A DNA stretch of 64,000 nt from Taxawa tesnikishii (nom. ined.) (lineage: Eukaryota > Ascomycota > Dothideomycetes > Dothideales), in the NCBI GenBank assembly GCA_030247885.1, contig JAPDRO010000002.1, positions 1,798,001 to 1,862,000 on the forward strand, given 5' to 3'. Made by a program: the position numbers and the translations under genes. Below the pieces are notes generated by a model. The model did no database searches, was not told the origin of the DNA, and saw nothing but the letters and a program-made list of their open reading frames with translations. Positions 1-10,606 of the stretch are shown here, one piece after another (the stretch's first letter is position 1; every line of letters starts with the position of its first letter).

Positions 1-923
1 TTAGCAAAGTTCCGATCCGACTCCACCGAGGATTCAAGGTGCGAACCGTAGTTTGCCTGGATCTCCATAAGCTCGTCTGTGATGTACTGAGAATCCGGAG
101 CTTGACCACGAAGACGAGCAAGAGCAGATCGCGCGGCGTCGAGACGCTGCCGCTTCACAAAGTAACGTGGGGATTCCGGAAGTAGGAACAGGCCAGTAGC
201 GAGCAGAATGGCCCAGACGAACTGGATACCCATGGGGGTACGATAAGCACCAGTGTCCGTGCGGTGCTCTGTGCCGTAGGCAACAGCAGCGGCCAGCAAC
301 AACCCGATGGTGATTGCGAACTGATAGCAAGAAACGATCGCACCGCGAACAGCTTTGGGGGCTACTTCGCTCATGTATAAAATGTTGACAGCAGAGACAA
401 AGCCCACACCAAAACCTGATATCGTCAGTTATTGTTCCTCTGTGTAGTCTCGTTGCAATTGGCTCCCTTACCTGCGATGAGACGGCCAACGACGAGAAGA
501 GCGAGGGAGGAAGATGCGATCTCGAGGACCACACCGATCATGAAGACACCGCATCCGCTGATGATTACAGTCCGGCGACCGAAGCGATCGGCGAGGGAAC
601 CCGCGATGAGCGAGCCGAAGAACGTGCCAGCGCTGAGGATGGATACAATCAAAGACGTGTGGCTGCTGGAGATGCTGTAGCCGCCAGGGTTGTCAGATGT
701 AACGCCGGTGAATGTGCCAAACGTCCTCTTGAACTCGTCGGTGCCGTCAACGCCGTTGATCCAACCGGAATCGTAGCCGTAAAGCATTCCTGCGCCGCGT
801 CAGATCTGTAAGAGGGGCCCACTATGAGGCCGGAGACCTACCTGCGAAGGAAGCAAAGGCACACATCATGTATGCCTTGAAGGTCACAGGCGCCTCGATG
901 CGCTCCGGAGTCGTTGGAGCCAT
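1..923 (-). CDS. MFS sugar/quinate-type transporter, N-terminal part (runs off left edge)
   Basis: Sugar-porter (MFS) transporter of the plasma membrane that would import hexose or a related polyol or quinate by proton symport. Three exons are visible: 842-923, 472-789 and 1-415, joined by GT-AG introns with phases that agree. The protein starts with a short cytosolic leader, then a first membrane segment with LYGYDSGWINGV, the family loop signature SLADRFGRR between segments 2 and 3, VVGRLIAG, and after segment 6 the PESPRY motif (sugar transporter signature 2). About 270 residues are present of the usual 520-560; the second half lies outside the window. The ATG at 923 is the first in frame and precedes the conserved membrane region by a normal distance. 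The substrate cannot be told from this half. Confidence 0.9.
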
Positions 924-2412
924 GGCTGCTTGGTATTTGCTGCGAGTGTGACGAATTGCTTATGATTATGTTTGCGGGTAAGTGTGTAGTAGAAAAAAAG
1001 GTAACAGAGGAGCGAGTGGAAGAGTCGCAGAAAGAATTGGAGTGTTAACGAAAGACCGATGATTCTGATGGAGGAGAAGCGGACAACATGCGGCTGGGCA
1101 GGAGGTATATGTAGTAGCTGGGCAGACCATCGATACGAGCGAGGTGTGGATACTTCTTCCTTTCTGGAATCTCGAACATCACGGTTTCGAAGCTAGCGTG
1201 AACCTCCATACCGTGGTAGCCGAGTTGTGACGCGATCTCCAGACGTTGTATTGGAGAGATCACCTACCGAAGACCCACCGCGAACCTAGATTGCGTGGTT
1301 GCTCGTGCTCGTTCGTGCCTGGGGCGTCCACGGAGCAAAAGATTGACCCTACCTTGTGTGGGGAACATGGGTCCTGGATGTTTGCGAGCGCCTGGAGTCC
1401 CCGTGGATGCCAGTTGATGCCCGCTGAATCCTCGGTAAACACCCATCCTTAGGTGTCTAGCGACTACGTCGTGTTTCCAGAAGACTAGGCATTGCCAATG
1501 GCCTCAAATAGCCTCCTTTCGACATCATGTTCTTGCCTGGAGCGTTGTACGAGAGACGCGGATAGCCCTTCGTGTCTGAAATATCGGATTGCTCTAGAAC
1601 ACGTAGTGTGTGCCATCGTAGAAAACGTCTTGAGAACAAGTAAAGACAGGCCTCACGGTTTTGTGAATACTCGTACAACACTGTCTCCAGACGATGTACG
1701 TGACATGACAAGCTGTCACCGTGGTAAAGCCAGTCAAGTTTCCGGATCAGGTTCGTATGCATTAGGGCTTCGCTGGAAGATGCCGACTATCCCGAGTGAT
1801 TGAACGGTGATACCCACAAACACGAGGACAAGGCTGGTGACGGTGTCCCGAGTGGTCGTGACGGGGTGAAGTTCTGGCATGTTGAGGAAGGAAGTCGGAT
1901 CAAGAGATAGCCGTCGTCGAAGCATTCGGCCAAGCATTTCACAAAGGAAGCGGCTTCTCGGCACCATCCATCCCGACACTCACTTACTTGACTTGTTCAG
2001 CTCGTATACAGTAAGAATGCTCATATCAACACTAGACATCACACAGACATAACAGCTTGCTTCCAAAATACTTGTGTTTACGACACATGTGCTTCTCTAC
2101 CGGGTGAGATTTGCCCATGGTGAACGCATGGTGAACGTCAAAGCTCTCCACTCCCCAGGCCGCACGTTCAAACGGCCATGTTAACCAGGTCGACTCGTTT
2201 GATTACCAATATCTGAACTTGCTCATCCTTTCATCCCGAAGACAACCCGCGGTAGGAGACTTTCTCCGCCGGAGTACGATAGTTCTCCACCACAAAACGC
2301 TTCTCCACCGAATGATAGCATTTCCCCATCTGGGCGAACATCTCCACCTTTCTCATCGCCGTGCCTCATATCCCACAAGCCCATCATCGATCCCATGTCA
2401 CCGTACTCTGTC
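924..2412. other. Interval with coding debris, no intact gene
   Basis: No intact gene is visible between the transporter start and the permease relic. On the minus strand several short open stretches look like former protein (1045-1263, 1260-1442, 1457-1762, 1734-1979) but lie in different frames. A patch such as DPCSPHKVGSIFCSVDAPGT reads like a conserved globular protein, yet I do not recognise the family. A splice-like GTAGGT occurs at the end of the 1260-1442 stretch, so a spliced gene cannot be fully excluded. Confidence 0.4.
1045..1979 (-). pseudogene. Unrecognised gene relic
   Basis: Adjacent minus-strand open stretches with protein-like composition (for example LGYHGMEVHASFETVMFEIP at 1263-1045 and SAGINWHPRGLQALANIQDP at 1442-1260) follow one another in changing frames. 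This is the pattern left by a protein-coding gene broken by indels. I cannot name the family, and part may be an intron-containing gene rather than a relic. It lies beside other decayed genes, which favours decay. Confidence 0.3.
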
Positions 2413-3167
2413 TTATGGCGGTTGCTGCCTGCAGATGTCTCTAATCCAGTAATCGCGCTTCACTTGTACAGCAGGATCTGTGTAAACGCGACGTGCATAG
2501 GCCGCGAAGTAGGTGACGGAAAACAAGGCAACAGCCCCATGAATCAGGGCCCTCGATGCATGGTCTCGAGCGTGATGGGCGTCGCCGGCGAGAAGAAGGC
2601 GAAAACGTAGACGACGGTTAGGAAGCAGACGGCGACGATGTTACGTGCGGCACCTGCGCCGCCGAGGCTCCAGCGGAATTGTGGAGTTGGCTAGTCGCGG
2701 AGATGCTCGAGTGCTACGCAGCTGATCGAAATGATATAGGAGCTGAGAATGGCGCCGACGGCGAGTGACACGATGGCGTTGAGGGCAACCGCTGAGCCAA
2801 GGTTGATGAGAGAGAGCACAGGCAAGTGACAGTGGATGAGACTGCGACAGCGTTGAGAGGAATATCCCAATCGGGGCACGCCTGTTTTATGTCGACTTTT
2901 CGAACAGAGATCAGGGAGCCATTGGCCAAGAAGCTCCCGCCGACTTGAATGAGCGAGAAGCCTACCTTGCTCAAGAATCCTGCGAAATGAAGACCACAAT
3001 TACGGGCTTTTCTCTTACCGTGAGCAAACTACCTTAGGCTCTTGCAGTTTTCCAAGCCGTTCCATGTCCTCGTGATCAGTCACCGTCCCCATCATTGACG
3101 ATACAACGGCATCCTCGCCCTCCCTGTTGTGGGCTTCTCCAGCTTCCGCGTCTGTGTTGGTGAACAT
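2413..3167 (-). pseudogene. Amino-acid/GABA permease (APC family) relic with internal deletion
   Basis: Remains of a fungal amino-acid or GABA permease (APC superfamily, about 12 membrane segments, normally 500-550 residues). The acidic cytosolic N-terminus is readable from an ATG at 3167 and ends in HEDMERLGKLQEPK, the usual lead into segment 1. Most of the membrane core is then missing, and the sequence resumes near 2990 at PDWDIPLNAVAVSSTV, followed by INLGSAVALNAIVSL and ILSSYIISISCV (segments 9-10). After a stop at LRD, other frames continue with RWSLGGAGAARNIVAVCFL and FSVTYFAAYARRVYTDPAVQ (segments 11-12). Roughly 300 residues are absent and several frame changes or stops separate the pieces, so no transporter can be made. 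Confidence 0.8.
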
Positions 3168-3594
3168 CGATATTGTCGCTAGAGTGAGCCTCGCTTGCAC
3201 GCTAGTTGGCCTACGACCCTACGACCTCTTGCAAATCAGAACTTGCATCAATTGTCCATTAGGTAGAAATGGTCTCGCGACGCGTTTACTGACTACGCTG
3301 TGCCGCATCGCTTAGGCAAAGATGTGTAGCGTTAATGACAAGCGCATACAGAACAGCCAATCTCCGGAACTTGGGCTCACAACTTGATCACGTTATACGT
3401 GTCCCGTATATGACAACTTGGTGAGGCCAAGTCCTGTTACGATGGCTGGAACCGGGGCGGCGAGGATTGCATGAAGCTTGCATTGACGACGTTCGTGACA
3501 TGTCTTTCGGTTGTGGTCTTGAGGAAGTGCTTCGGTTGACCTTCTGACCTACCCATTGGAGAGGATGAACTAGTGAAGTGAGGCGTGCAAGAAG
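3168..3594. other. Interval without a gene
   Basis: About 430 bases between the permease relic and the AT-rich ORF. Only short overlapping frames with no family likeness are present. Confidence 0.5.
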
Positions 3595-4056
3595 ATGAAG
3601 GGTGCGGAGAGTGGAGAGGGAAGGAAAAGGAAACCGAACGCCGAGGTCGCTGTTCTACCGTGGAGGACAACTGCGGACTTGTTTATGATGATGGCAATTC
3701 AAACACCTACTATCGAAGAGCAGTATGGACATAGCCTTGCTAATATGAAAGGAACACTTCGAGGTACATTTTACCGTACTGCTCTTAAAGCTAAGCAGGT
3801 ATTTTTGGATGTAATAAAACTTTGCAAACACTTTACTGTTGTAGATGCATCTGCAATTGCAGCTAATCAGTTGAAGTCCGCTTCGTCCCTCAAGGGCGTT
3901 ACATCGTTTGTGACAAAGGAAAGATTCTACAAGGTAGCAAAGATGAAGAAGGGCTTGGGAGAAGACGTATATGATTTGCCCAATGCTCTATATTCTATAC
4001 TTCATTCATTCATGAAAACCCATCTTTGTCTACCCCATGCCGGAACGCCTCGCTAA
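3595..4056 (+). CDS. AT-rich orphan ORF, unknown
   Basis: A 153-codon open frame with unusual composition: roughly 3690-4010 is distinctly richer in A and T than its neighbours, with many A/T-ending codons, whereas surrounding genes favour C/G endings. The protein has no signal peptide or membrane segment. It is Lys-rich, with stretches such as LKAKQVFLDVIKLCKHFTVV and FVTKERFYKVAKMKKGLGED that look like an alpha-helical globular protein. I recognise no family. The ATG at 3595 is only the first in frame; the atypical part begins near codon 30, so the true start or an upstream exon may differ. It could be a young or transferred gene, a fragment of one, or an insert. It ends 43 bases from the 3' end of the pepsin gene on the other strand. 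Confidence 0.35.
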   Translation: MKGAESGEGRKRKPNAEVAVLPWRTTADLFMMMAIQTPTIEEQYGHSLANMKGTLRGTFYRTALKAKQVFLDVIKLCKHFTVVDASAIAANQLKSASSLKGVTSFVTKERFYKVAKMKKGLGEDVYDLPNALYSILHSFMKTHLCLPHAGTPR

Positions 4057-4098
4057 ACCGCAGCAGATCAAACCAAATGATTACATCAACCCCGTACA

Positions 4099-5293
4099 CT
4101 ACTTCTGCTGGGCAAATCCCAGTCTTGGGTTGGACTTGGTCTGGTCGAAGACCACAAACTGGCTCTTCAAGAACATGGATCCGAAGATGCTGAACCCGAT
4201 ACCGGAGTCAGACTGGATGCCACCGAAGCAAGTAGTTCCATCGAGAGGTGCGTAGTTGAGGTAGCTGCCTGGCACGGTGGCCTTTGCACCTCCAATGACG
4301 GCGCTGAAAGAGGGGAGGGTGGCAGAGCAAGGGAAGACCCAGGCACCTTGAGTGGAGGAGAACTGCGCGCCCTTGACCTGCGCGTAGTAGGCTGCAACAA
4401 CGTCGTCAGGAAGGTAGAGAAGGGTGGTGGCGGTGTCGGCGATTGCCTGGAAAGACTTGGAAGCTGTCTTGCCAGAGCCAAGGGAATAGCCGGTAACGCC
4501 GAACTGCCAGAGACCGGAGCCGGAGTTGACACTGGTGTAGGTGATCTTGCCGGTGTACTTGGTGTTGTCGATGTATCCGAAGTCGTAGCTGCCGGCGGCG
4601 CCCTTCTTAAGGGTGACGGTGAAGAGCTTGGAGGCAAGGCTCGACTTGACGCTGTCGAAGAAGGTCTTCTGCTGAGAAGGCTTGACTTGGTTGACGTTGC
4701 TAAAGGCCAATCCGAGAATGCCATCAAGGTCAGGGTCTTCGAGGAGGAAGTCGGAGACCGATGTTGCGGCTTCTACTGCCTGAGAAGTTGCGGTGACACC
4801 ACCGACGGTCACCTTGTCGGCGTATACTTTTCCAGTGGCAGAGGAACCGTCACCGTAAGTGATGGCGAAGGTCTGACCGTTCATTACCTTGCCGGTTCGG
4901 GAGGCGTTGTAGATGGTGTGGCCGGACTGCTGCGTCTGTGACTGCAGGTTGGAATAGACCCAGAGATCCGCGGAGCCAGTGTCGAAGTTGAGGTTGAAGG
5001 TTTGACCACCAATAGTCACGGGGCTGAGGTAGGTCATGTCGTAGGCTTCGGGTGTGGCGGCGACGGAGCCTTTTGCGTTGCTGCTGCGGCGCGGACATGA
5101 AGAGGTGCTTTGGCGCCGGCGTGCTCATACTTGGAGAAGGTGTGGCTCAGAAGCACAGCTGGGTGTGGGCGCTGCTCGAGCTTCCCTTGGAGATTTGCGG
5201 GACGCTGAAGTGGGTGCCGTTGAGCTTGGTGGGAGCGGCAGAGGCCAGCTCGCTAAAGGCCACAGCCAAGATAGTGAGGTATGAGAAGTACAT
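4099..5293 (-). CDS. Secreted pepsin-like aspartic protease (endothiapepsin/aspergillopepsin type), two apparent 1-base deletions
   Basis: Extracellular acid protease of peptidase family A1. From the ATG at 5293 there is a hydrophobic signal peptide ([20 protein letters not shown]), then a propeptide including [16 protein letters not shown], then the mature enzyme from about residue 90: flap tyrosine in [12 protein letters not shown], first catalytic motif [11 protein letters not shown], closing with [17 protein letters not shown]. The propeptide is read in three frames. Adding one base in the C-run at 5161-5163 and one in the A-run at 5078-5079 joins them, giving 398 residues, the normal length. 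I judge these as likely sequencing indels. Independent of them, the second catalytic motif reads [10 protein letters not shown], with Ala where the family has the near-invariant Gly of DTG (codon 4429-4431). If real, activity is doubtful. Confidence 0.85.
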
Positions 5294-8074
5294 GATAAAG
5301 AAGGTACGTGGGATTGGAGAGGTGATCAGAAAATGGAGTATTGGTGAGGCACTTCTTTGTATTGTAGTGAACTTGCTGAAAAGAGTGGATGAGCTGGTGG
5401 GATAGTAGCAGTAGGGCGACGGAAAGGCAGTATATAACATTTTCCCGACATCTACTACGTACCAGAGTGTAGCAAGAACATCGCCTACCATTGCGTCCAA
5501 GACCCAAGAAAATTGGTAGGGAATAGTAAGGCCTCGGAGAGTCAAACGGCTTCGCCGGTACAACGCAGATAGGCTCACGTTGTTCAACGCAGCGCTGTAC
5601 AGCGTGGCAGCCTCATGCGACGCTGAGACAATTCCAGCGGCGTGGGAACAGGCACGGTAGATACGGTAGAGGGTGTTCTGGGTCTTCGTTATCCTGGTCC
5701 TGGGGGCGGTCGCATCGGTGGCGCTTCATGATTGATATATATGTCGAGGAGAATAGAGAAGTCTTTCCCGCAGGCAAGCTTCGTAGGGCAGCATACCGTC
5801 GATAGCGTCAACAATAGTAGCAAAGTCAATTGGTTGACAGGTCGCTATATACAGACTTCAGTGATGCCAATCGTCATTGCAGCGGAGGAGGATCGCGTCC
5901 GAGTCTGTGGCCGTTGTTTCGTTATTTCTTCCGGAGACGGATGCGGCATCCTCCATCGCGTTCATGCCGAGAGAACCTCGGCTATCCCAAGTGAAAACGG
6001 TCGATGGCGAGGATTGTCTGACCCAGCAGAACGAAAGCGACAATGTGCGAGAACGTGGCATGCCCGGCACGTTCGACAGCCGCAGGACCGAAAATCCGGA
6101 AATCCTCCTCGCACCGTTTGAAGGTCCAAAACACCACGTAAGTGCTCGCAATAACGTCTCCGAAGTTACGGCCTGGTGCAACTGCAAGCAACACGAACTT
6201 GCGGTTTTAACCATGGGGAAGAGAGTCCCCTTATTAACCCGATCACACGTTAACTCTGTGCTCAACAAACGAAGAATGGAGAAACCTTGCGTTTTCCTTG
6301 GGAAGTTGAACGCCAAGGAGGATACTACGCGCACTCGCGTTGCGCGCCATGTGCCGTTGCAAAAACCGTTTGGCAGCCCGGGTCGCTTCCACCACCGAGA
6401 CTACGGTGTCTGCCGGACGCAGACGAATGCCCGGCCCATGACTCGCTGCTGAGACATGAGCCATCTGAGACCGATATCCAGAACCCGCGCATGACGCGTG
6501 AATGTCTCACAGACTTTTATGTGCCAGGAGCAGAAGCCTGCAAAGGCCTGCAAATACCTCCCGAGGCAGGACTATGACTCGCAACTGGCGAAGAAATATT
6601 CCGTCACCTCCTTCCGGATGCGGTACATGCCAAGGCCGTCAGGTAGGCTGCGTGCGCGTCCGTGTCTTGCTGGAAGGGCGAGCTGTAGACGGCAACTCTG
6701 TGGTGAGACAGACACTTCTTCTCTGGCTGTGAAGTGCATACACGGGATGTGCAGACGGTGGATGCATCGTGAAGTGCGAGGGAGAAGGTCGAAATTGAGT
6801 GTTGATTAGAGTGTAGGTTAGGGAAGAACTGACTCCCGCAGATTGAGGCCGGACCGCTGCATATACTCCACTCGGTCGAAAGCTTTCCAGCAAAGTACCC
6901 ACTGCAGGTCCGTAGTTTACGGTCTCGTACGATGACAGGGATCCGCCTCGCTCTTCTACATGTCAAAGTCACACAGACCATCCAACTTTGTCTAGCGACG
7001 TAGCCGGTTAAGTCCATGTTTCTTTTATTGGATAGACATTCATCCATCCCGGCCGTCTCAACTCTAAATTCTCAACCATCTGATCTAAACCAAACAGATA
7101 ACTGGGATAGATCGGGAGGCGGCTCAGAGGGACTGGAACGAAACTAAAAGAACATTCCGCGTGGGACAGTGTTGATTGCGTTCATAGCAAGCAAGGAAGC
7201 GGTGACAAGAAGGGGAAGTTGAAGAGCAATGGGAGCTTGAAGACTCGTCTTGCTGACGAAAAAGCAGTAAAGTTTGCAGATTGCCAAAAACAGCGCTGAT
7301 AAACAGCATCTCGTCACCAGTACTATCACCTTCGGACGTGACGGGCTCTCCAGATAGCAGGTAAGCAGAACTCGGCTTGCCCGGTAGCAAAACAGCGCGG
7401 AGAACCGAAATCTATACGAAAACCAGCATTCCTCGTCACCACCGCCCTCTCAAAACAATGCCCGCAATCAACCAATTGTTGAACGCCGCTCCTGACGCAC
7501 GTTCCTTGTTTCCAAATGCCGTCTCCACAATGCCCTCGTGAACACCTTCCATTCCGCTTCTACGACTGGCTCGATCGAAATGAAAGAGTTGAATGGTTGT
7601 GCTCGATTAGAGGATCTGATGGGGTGGAATCGACTCGGCGGATGCTGCGTCCGGCGCCGGAAGGATTGGTCAAGCAAAGACAATTTTTGAACTGGGCAAT
7701 GATGGCGGAGACGCGGCTTAGAAGGACTGGGCGCGGATGCAAGACTGATCAAAAGGGAAACACGCCCCAAGGTGTCTTGTAGGATGATGACTTTCTTGAA
7801 AAGAGAACCTGACATCGAAGTTCTTGGCTTAAGAAGGCAGCGAAAGGGTCTTGTCAATTCAATCAACTTCAATGCCCGTATGCAGATCTCCTGTCACCAA
7901 GTCGTGGCGCATACCATGAAGTGCGTTTTGACGTGCGTTGGGTGAATCGGAGCAGCGTAACAGGAAAATGCTACGCCGCTGGATAACAAACATTGTACGC
8001 TGCTGAGACGAACGGAAGTAGTTTCATCATTGCATTGGGGTTTCTAAATTGAAGAAACGCGCCGGGATTCCAAG
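5294..8074. other. 2.8-kb interval, no supportable gene
   Basis: No intact gene is recognised. The minus strand around 5982-6194 reads as a membrane-protein-like patch (STYVVFWTFKRCEEDF, then HIVAFVLLGQTILAI), and 7144-7329 has a hydrophobic stretch (LQLPLLVTASLLAMNAI). Neither extends into a full protein or a known family. Longer overlapping frames at 5858-6452 and 6604-7047 run antisense to one another and show no domain. I treat the region as decayed or non-coding. Confidence 0.4.
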
Positions 8075-9088
8075 CTACCGGATCAGTGGTATACCCGTCC
8101 CAGTCCTGGCTCTGTAATTGACGTAGTCGTCACCGAAGAAGGAGACAAGCAGTTTCTCTTCCCCTATTGTTCGCATCAGTTAGCAAAACTGCCCCACACT
8201 GCCAGCCATGTCCCTAGACTCCCAGTTTCGCTTGTACATACTTCTGATCCTGTTCGAAAAGAACATCCACAGCACAAACACGTACGCGACGGTGCAGATC
8301 TTGTTCCCCACCAAAATCTGACTACCAACGCTAAACCAGAAGAACCCAAAATAGCTCGGATGTCTCAGCAAGCCGTAGATGCCTGTTGTCACCAGTTTAT
8401 GTGTCTCCTCCTTCTTCAGCTTGGGGATGTGGTTGAAGTTAGTGCCTGCCTGCACCATGGCCAAACTTCTGATTCCCTGACCCACAACTACCAGCGCAAG
8501 TCCTAGCCCAATCGTGAAAGCATTCGTGTAGCGGTCCTGCCAGCCGGGAAACAGCAGCGAGCCAACCAGGATCTCAGTGAGCGCACTAGCTTGCGCGAAG
8601 TTGTAGCCCTTGCCGTTGGTAAAGAGAATGAAGGAGGACGCTTTCGCATTGATCGTGTTGTAGCGCGCGGTGGTGTAGAATTCGAGGAAGTGGAAGAGCG
8701 AGAGCGTTGACAGGAAGAGAGCCAGGCGCCATAGTCTGCTCTTCTCTACGATACAGTAGAGCGTCAGCAGAAGGCCAGCACTGAGCACCATGCCCAAACA
8801 CAGAGCAGTCAGTCCAATATTGGAAAGAGAACGACTGCCGCCAGGGTAGATGCTGGGATCCATGGGGGCGCGTTGGAGCTCTTCTGGAGCATTGCCGTTG
8901 GAGGTGCCAGGTAAAGCCGCTGGGGATGAGATGGCGCTGATGCTGGCAGTCACATTCATGGGCGCGGATATGTTTGGATCGCCGCCCGCGGCAAACGTCG
9001 AGGACGGTTGTTGCATGGTTGTGGTATAGGCGGCTGGCAGGGTCGTTGTGGTGAAGGCAGTCGGCAGGTGAAGACTGCGCAAGCTCAA
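8075..9088 (-). CDS. STE14: Protein-S-isoprenylcysteine O-methyltransferase (ICMT)
   Basis: ER-membrane enzyme that methylates the C-terminal prenylcysteine of CaaX proteins such as Ras, Rho and a-factor-type pheromones, using S-adenosylmethionine. Two exons, 8242-9088 and 8075-8163, are joined by a 78-bp GT-AG intron; unspliced reading would end in a false tail. The protein has 311 residues with a poorly conserved N-terminus, about six membrane segments, and the ICMT catalytic core near the C-terminus: KLVTTGIYGLLRHPSYFGFF (SAM-binding helix region with RHP), then NRIRREEKLLVSFFGDDY and NYRARTGTGIPLI from exon 2. The family requires RHPSY, the EE pair and the Y-x-R end, and all are present. 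It is divergent from the acetyltransferase at 9311, leaving 222 bp of shared promoter. A start further downstream is possible because the first 80 residues are low in conservation. Confidence 0.93.
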
Positions 9089-9310
9089 GATCGGCTCAGC
9101 TCAAGGCACTGGACCTGTGGTGTCCATAGCGCAACGAGATCAAAGAACCAGGCCGTTTGCGTTTGCTACATGGTGAATTTGGAAGGGTGTTCGTATTGTT
9201 CTCCTTGTTCGACTTCTGGAGGAGGGCCTGCGGGGAATTCTCCGGGGCATTGTTGAAGCGAACCACCGAACGTCGCTTCACTTCGTCTTCCATTCATACC
9301 TGCCGCAATC

Positions 9311-10158
9311 ATGCCCATGTCGGAAAACAAACAACGCTCGCTCCGTGGTGAGCTCCACCATGCCTTCACCCCTGAACTGCTAGCAGAGCGCCGCCGCTGT
9401 GCCCGTGCCCGTGCTGCTTATAATAACGCCGGCGAAATAACGCGACGGAAGCAGGTCGAGCTATGGAGGAAGTGAGTGCAGCAATCCTCCTTCAACAAAG
9501 GAGATGCCTTGTCTGAGTTTGTCTTTGTCAGTGTTGTCGGCAATCAAACACCTCTCCCACCACGGAAGGAAGATGTCACCGAAGACGAAGACGAAGCGGT
9601 GTTTGACGAAGAACCATGGGTGGAGCCACCATTTCACGCTGACTATGGCACCAATGTCCAGCTTGGAGCGAATGTGTTCATCAACTTTAACGTAATTCGA
9701 GCCTTCAACTAGAGTTGAGAAGTGGATTAACGCCATCTGTTAGTGCACAATCATAGATACCTGTGTGGTTTCCATTGGCGCTAGGACGCTTTTTGGGCCA
9801 AATGTGAGCCTGTACTCTGGCACTCATCCCACGGACGCCGATCTTCGAAACGGCACTAAAGGACCGGAACTAGGGAAGGAGATCGTAATCGAAGAGGATG
9901 TGTGGATAGGAGGCAACGTCGTAGTGCTGCCTGGTGTTAGGATTGGCAAAGGGAGCACGGTCGGAGCGGGAAGCGTCGTCACTAAGGTATGTCCATGGCT
10001 TCGCTCGGGTGTCCTTGGTTTGAGACTTGATGGTACAGGACGTGCCTCCTTATTCCGTCGTTGCTGGTAATCCAGCGAGGTTTATAAAGGAGGCTCAACG
10101 GAACACGACTACTGTTGAGGAGCGGAAACATATCCTCGACATCGCGGAGGCATTGTAA
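9311..10158 (+). CDS. Maltose/galactoside O-acetyltransferase-like hexapeptide protein
   Basis: Left-handed beta-helix (hexapeptide repeat) acetyltransferase of the LacA/NodL/maltose acetyltransferase group, moving acetyl from acetyl-CoA to a sugar hydroxyl in the cytosol. Four exons: 9311-9471, 9532-9691, 9744-9986 and 10039-10158, giving 227 residues with matching phases. The N-terminal Mac domain is present (RGELHHAFTPELLAERRRCA, AAYNNAG), then ADYGTNVQLGANVFINFNCT, VSIGARTLFGPNV with the catalytic His in YSGTHPTDAD, then IGGNVVVLPGVRIGKGSTVG, GAGSVVTKDVPPYSVVAGNP and a short helical tail. At the third exon I used the TAG at 9741-9743 because it alone keeps the frame into CTIIDTCVV. The true substrate in fungi is not known from sequence. 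Confidence 0.92.
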
Positions 10159-10606
10159 AGGAAGCATAGAGAAGACATGCTATCTCTGAGCAAGGAAACT
10201 AAGAGAGGTATACTCATCGTGCTCTCTTTCTCTTAGAATTCACTGGACAAGCGAGACGACGAGATGCAACCGTGTTTAATAAAGCACCCGGTGGTTGCTT
10301 GGAAGATGCACACAGGACCGGCATAGGATTGTGAATTCTCGTATGTTCAACATGGTTAGGGAAAGGATTATGCCGCCCGACGGACAGTGTCTGTTCTGAA
10401 TTTGAAGAGGTGTTGAAAACACTGAGACGAGTTTCCGGCTTGCCACCTGCGCCTCGCGTGTACGGACAGTGTAATCCGTAGACATGATCACACCTACACG
10501 CACAGGTTCCACGTCTTTCTTGCCCGGCACATGTTTATTCCTACACCTCCGAAAACACTTACGCGACAGTGGCATTGTTTATCCCGGGTTGGGGCTTTCA
10601 ATACTC
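10159..10606. other. 3'-to-3' gap
   Basis: About 450 bases between the converging 3' ends of the acetyltransferase and EFM3 genes. Nothing beyond untranslated ends is seen. Confidence 0.6.

Noticed and set aside
4348-4941. 197-codon plus-strand frame
   Set aside because: Antisense shadow of the pepsin gene, caused by its strong third-position C/G bias.
5858-6452. Overlapping long frames on both strands (158 and 191 codons)
   Set aside because: They are antisense to each other, neither shows family features, and the membrane-like patch lies in a third frame. Treated as decayed or chance.
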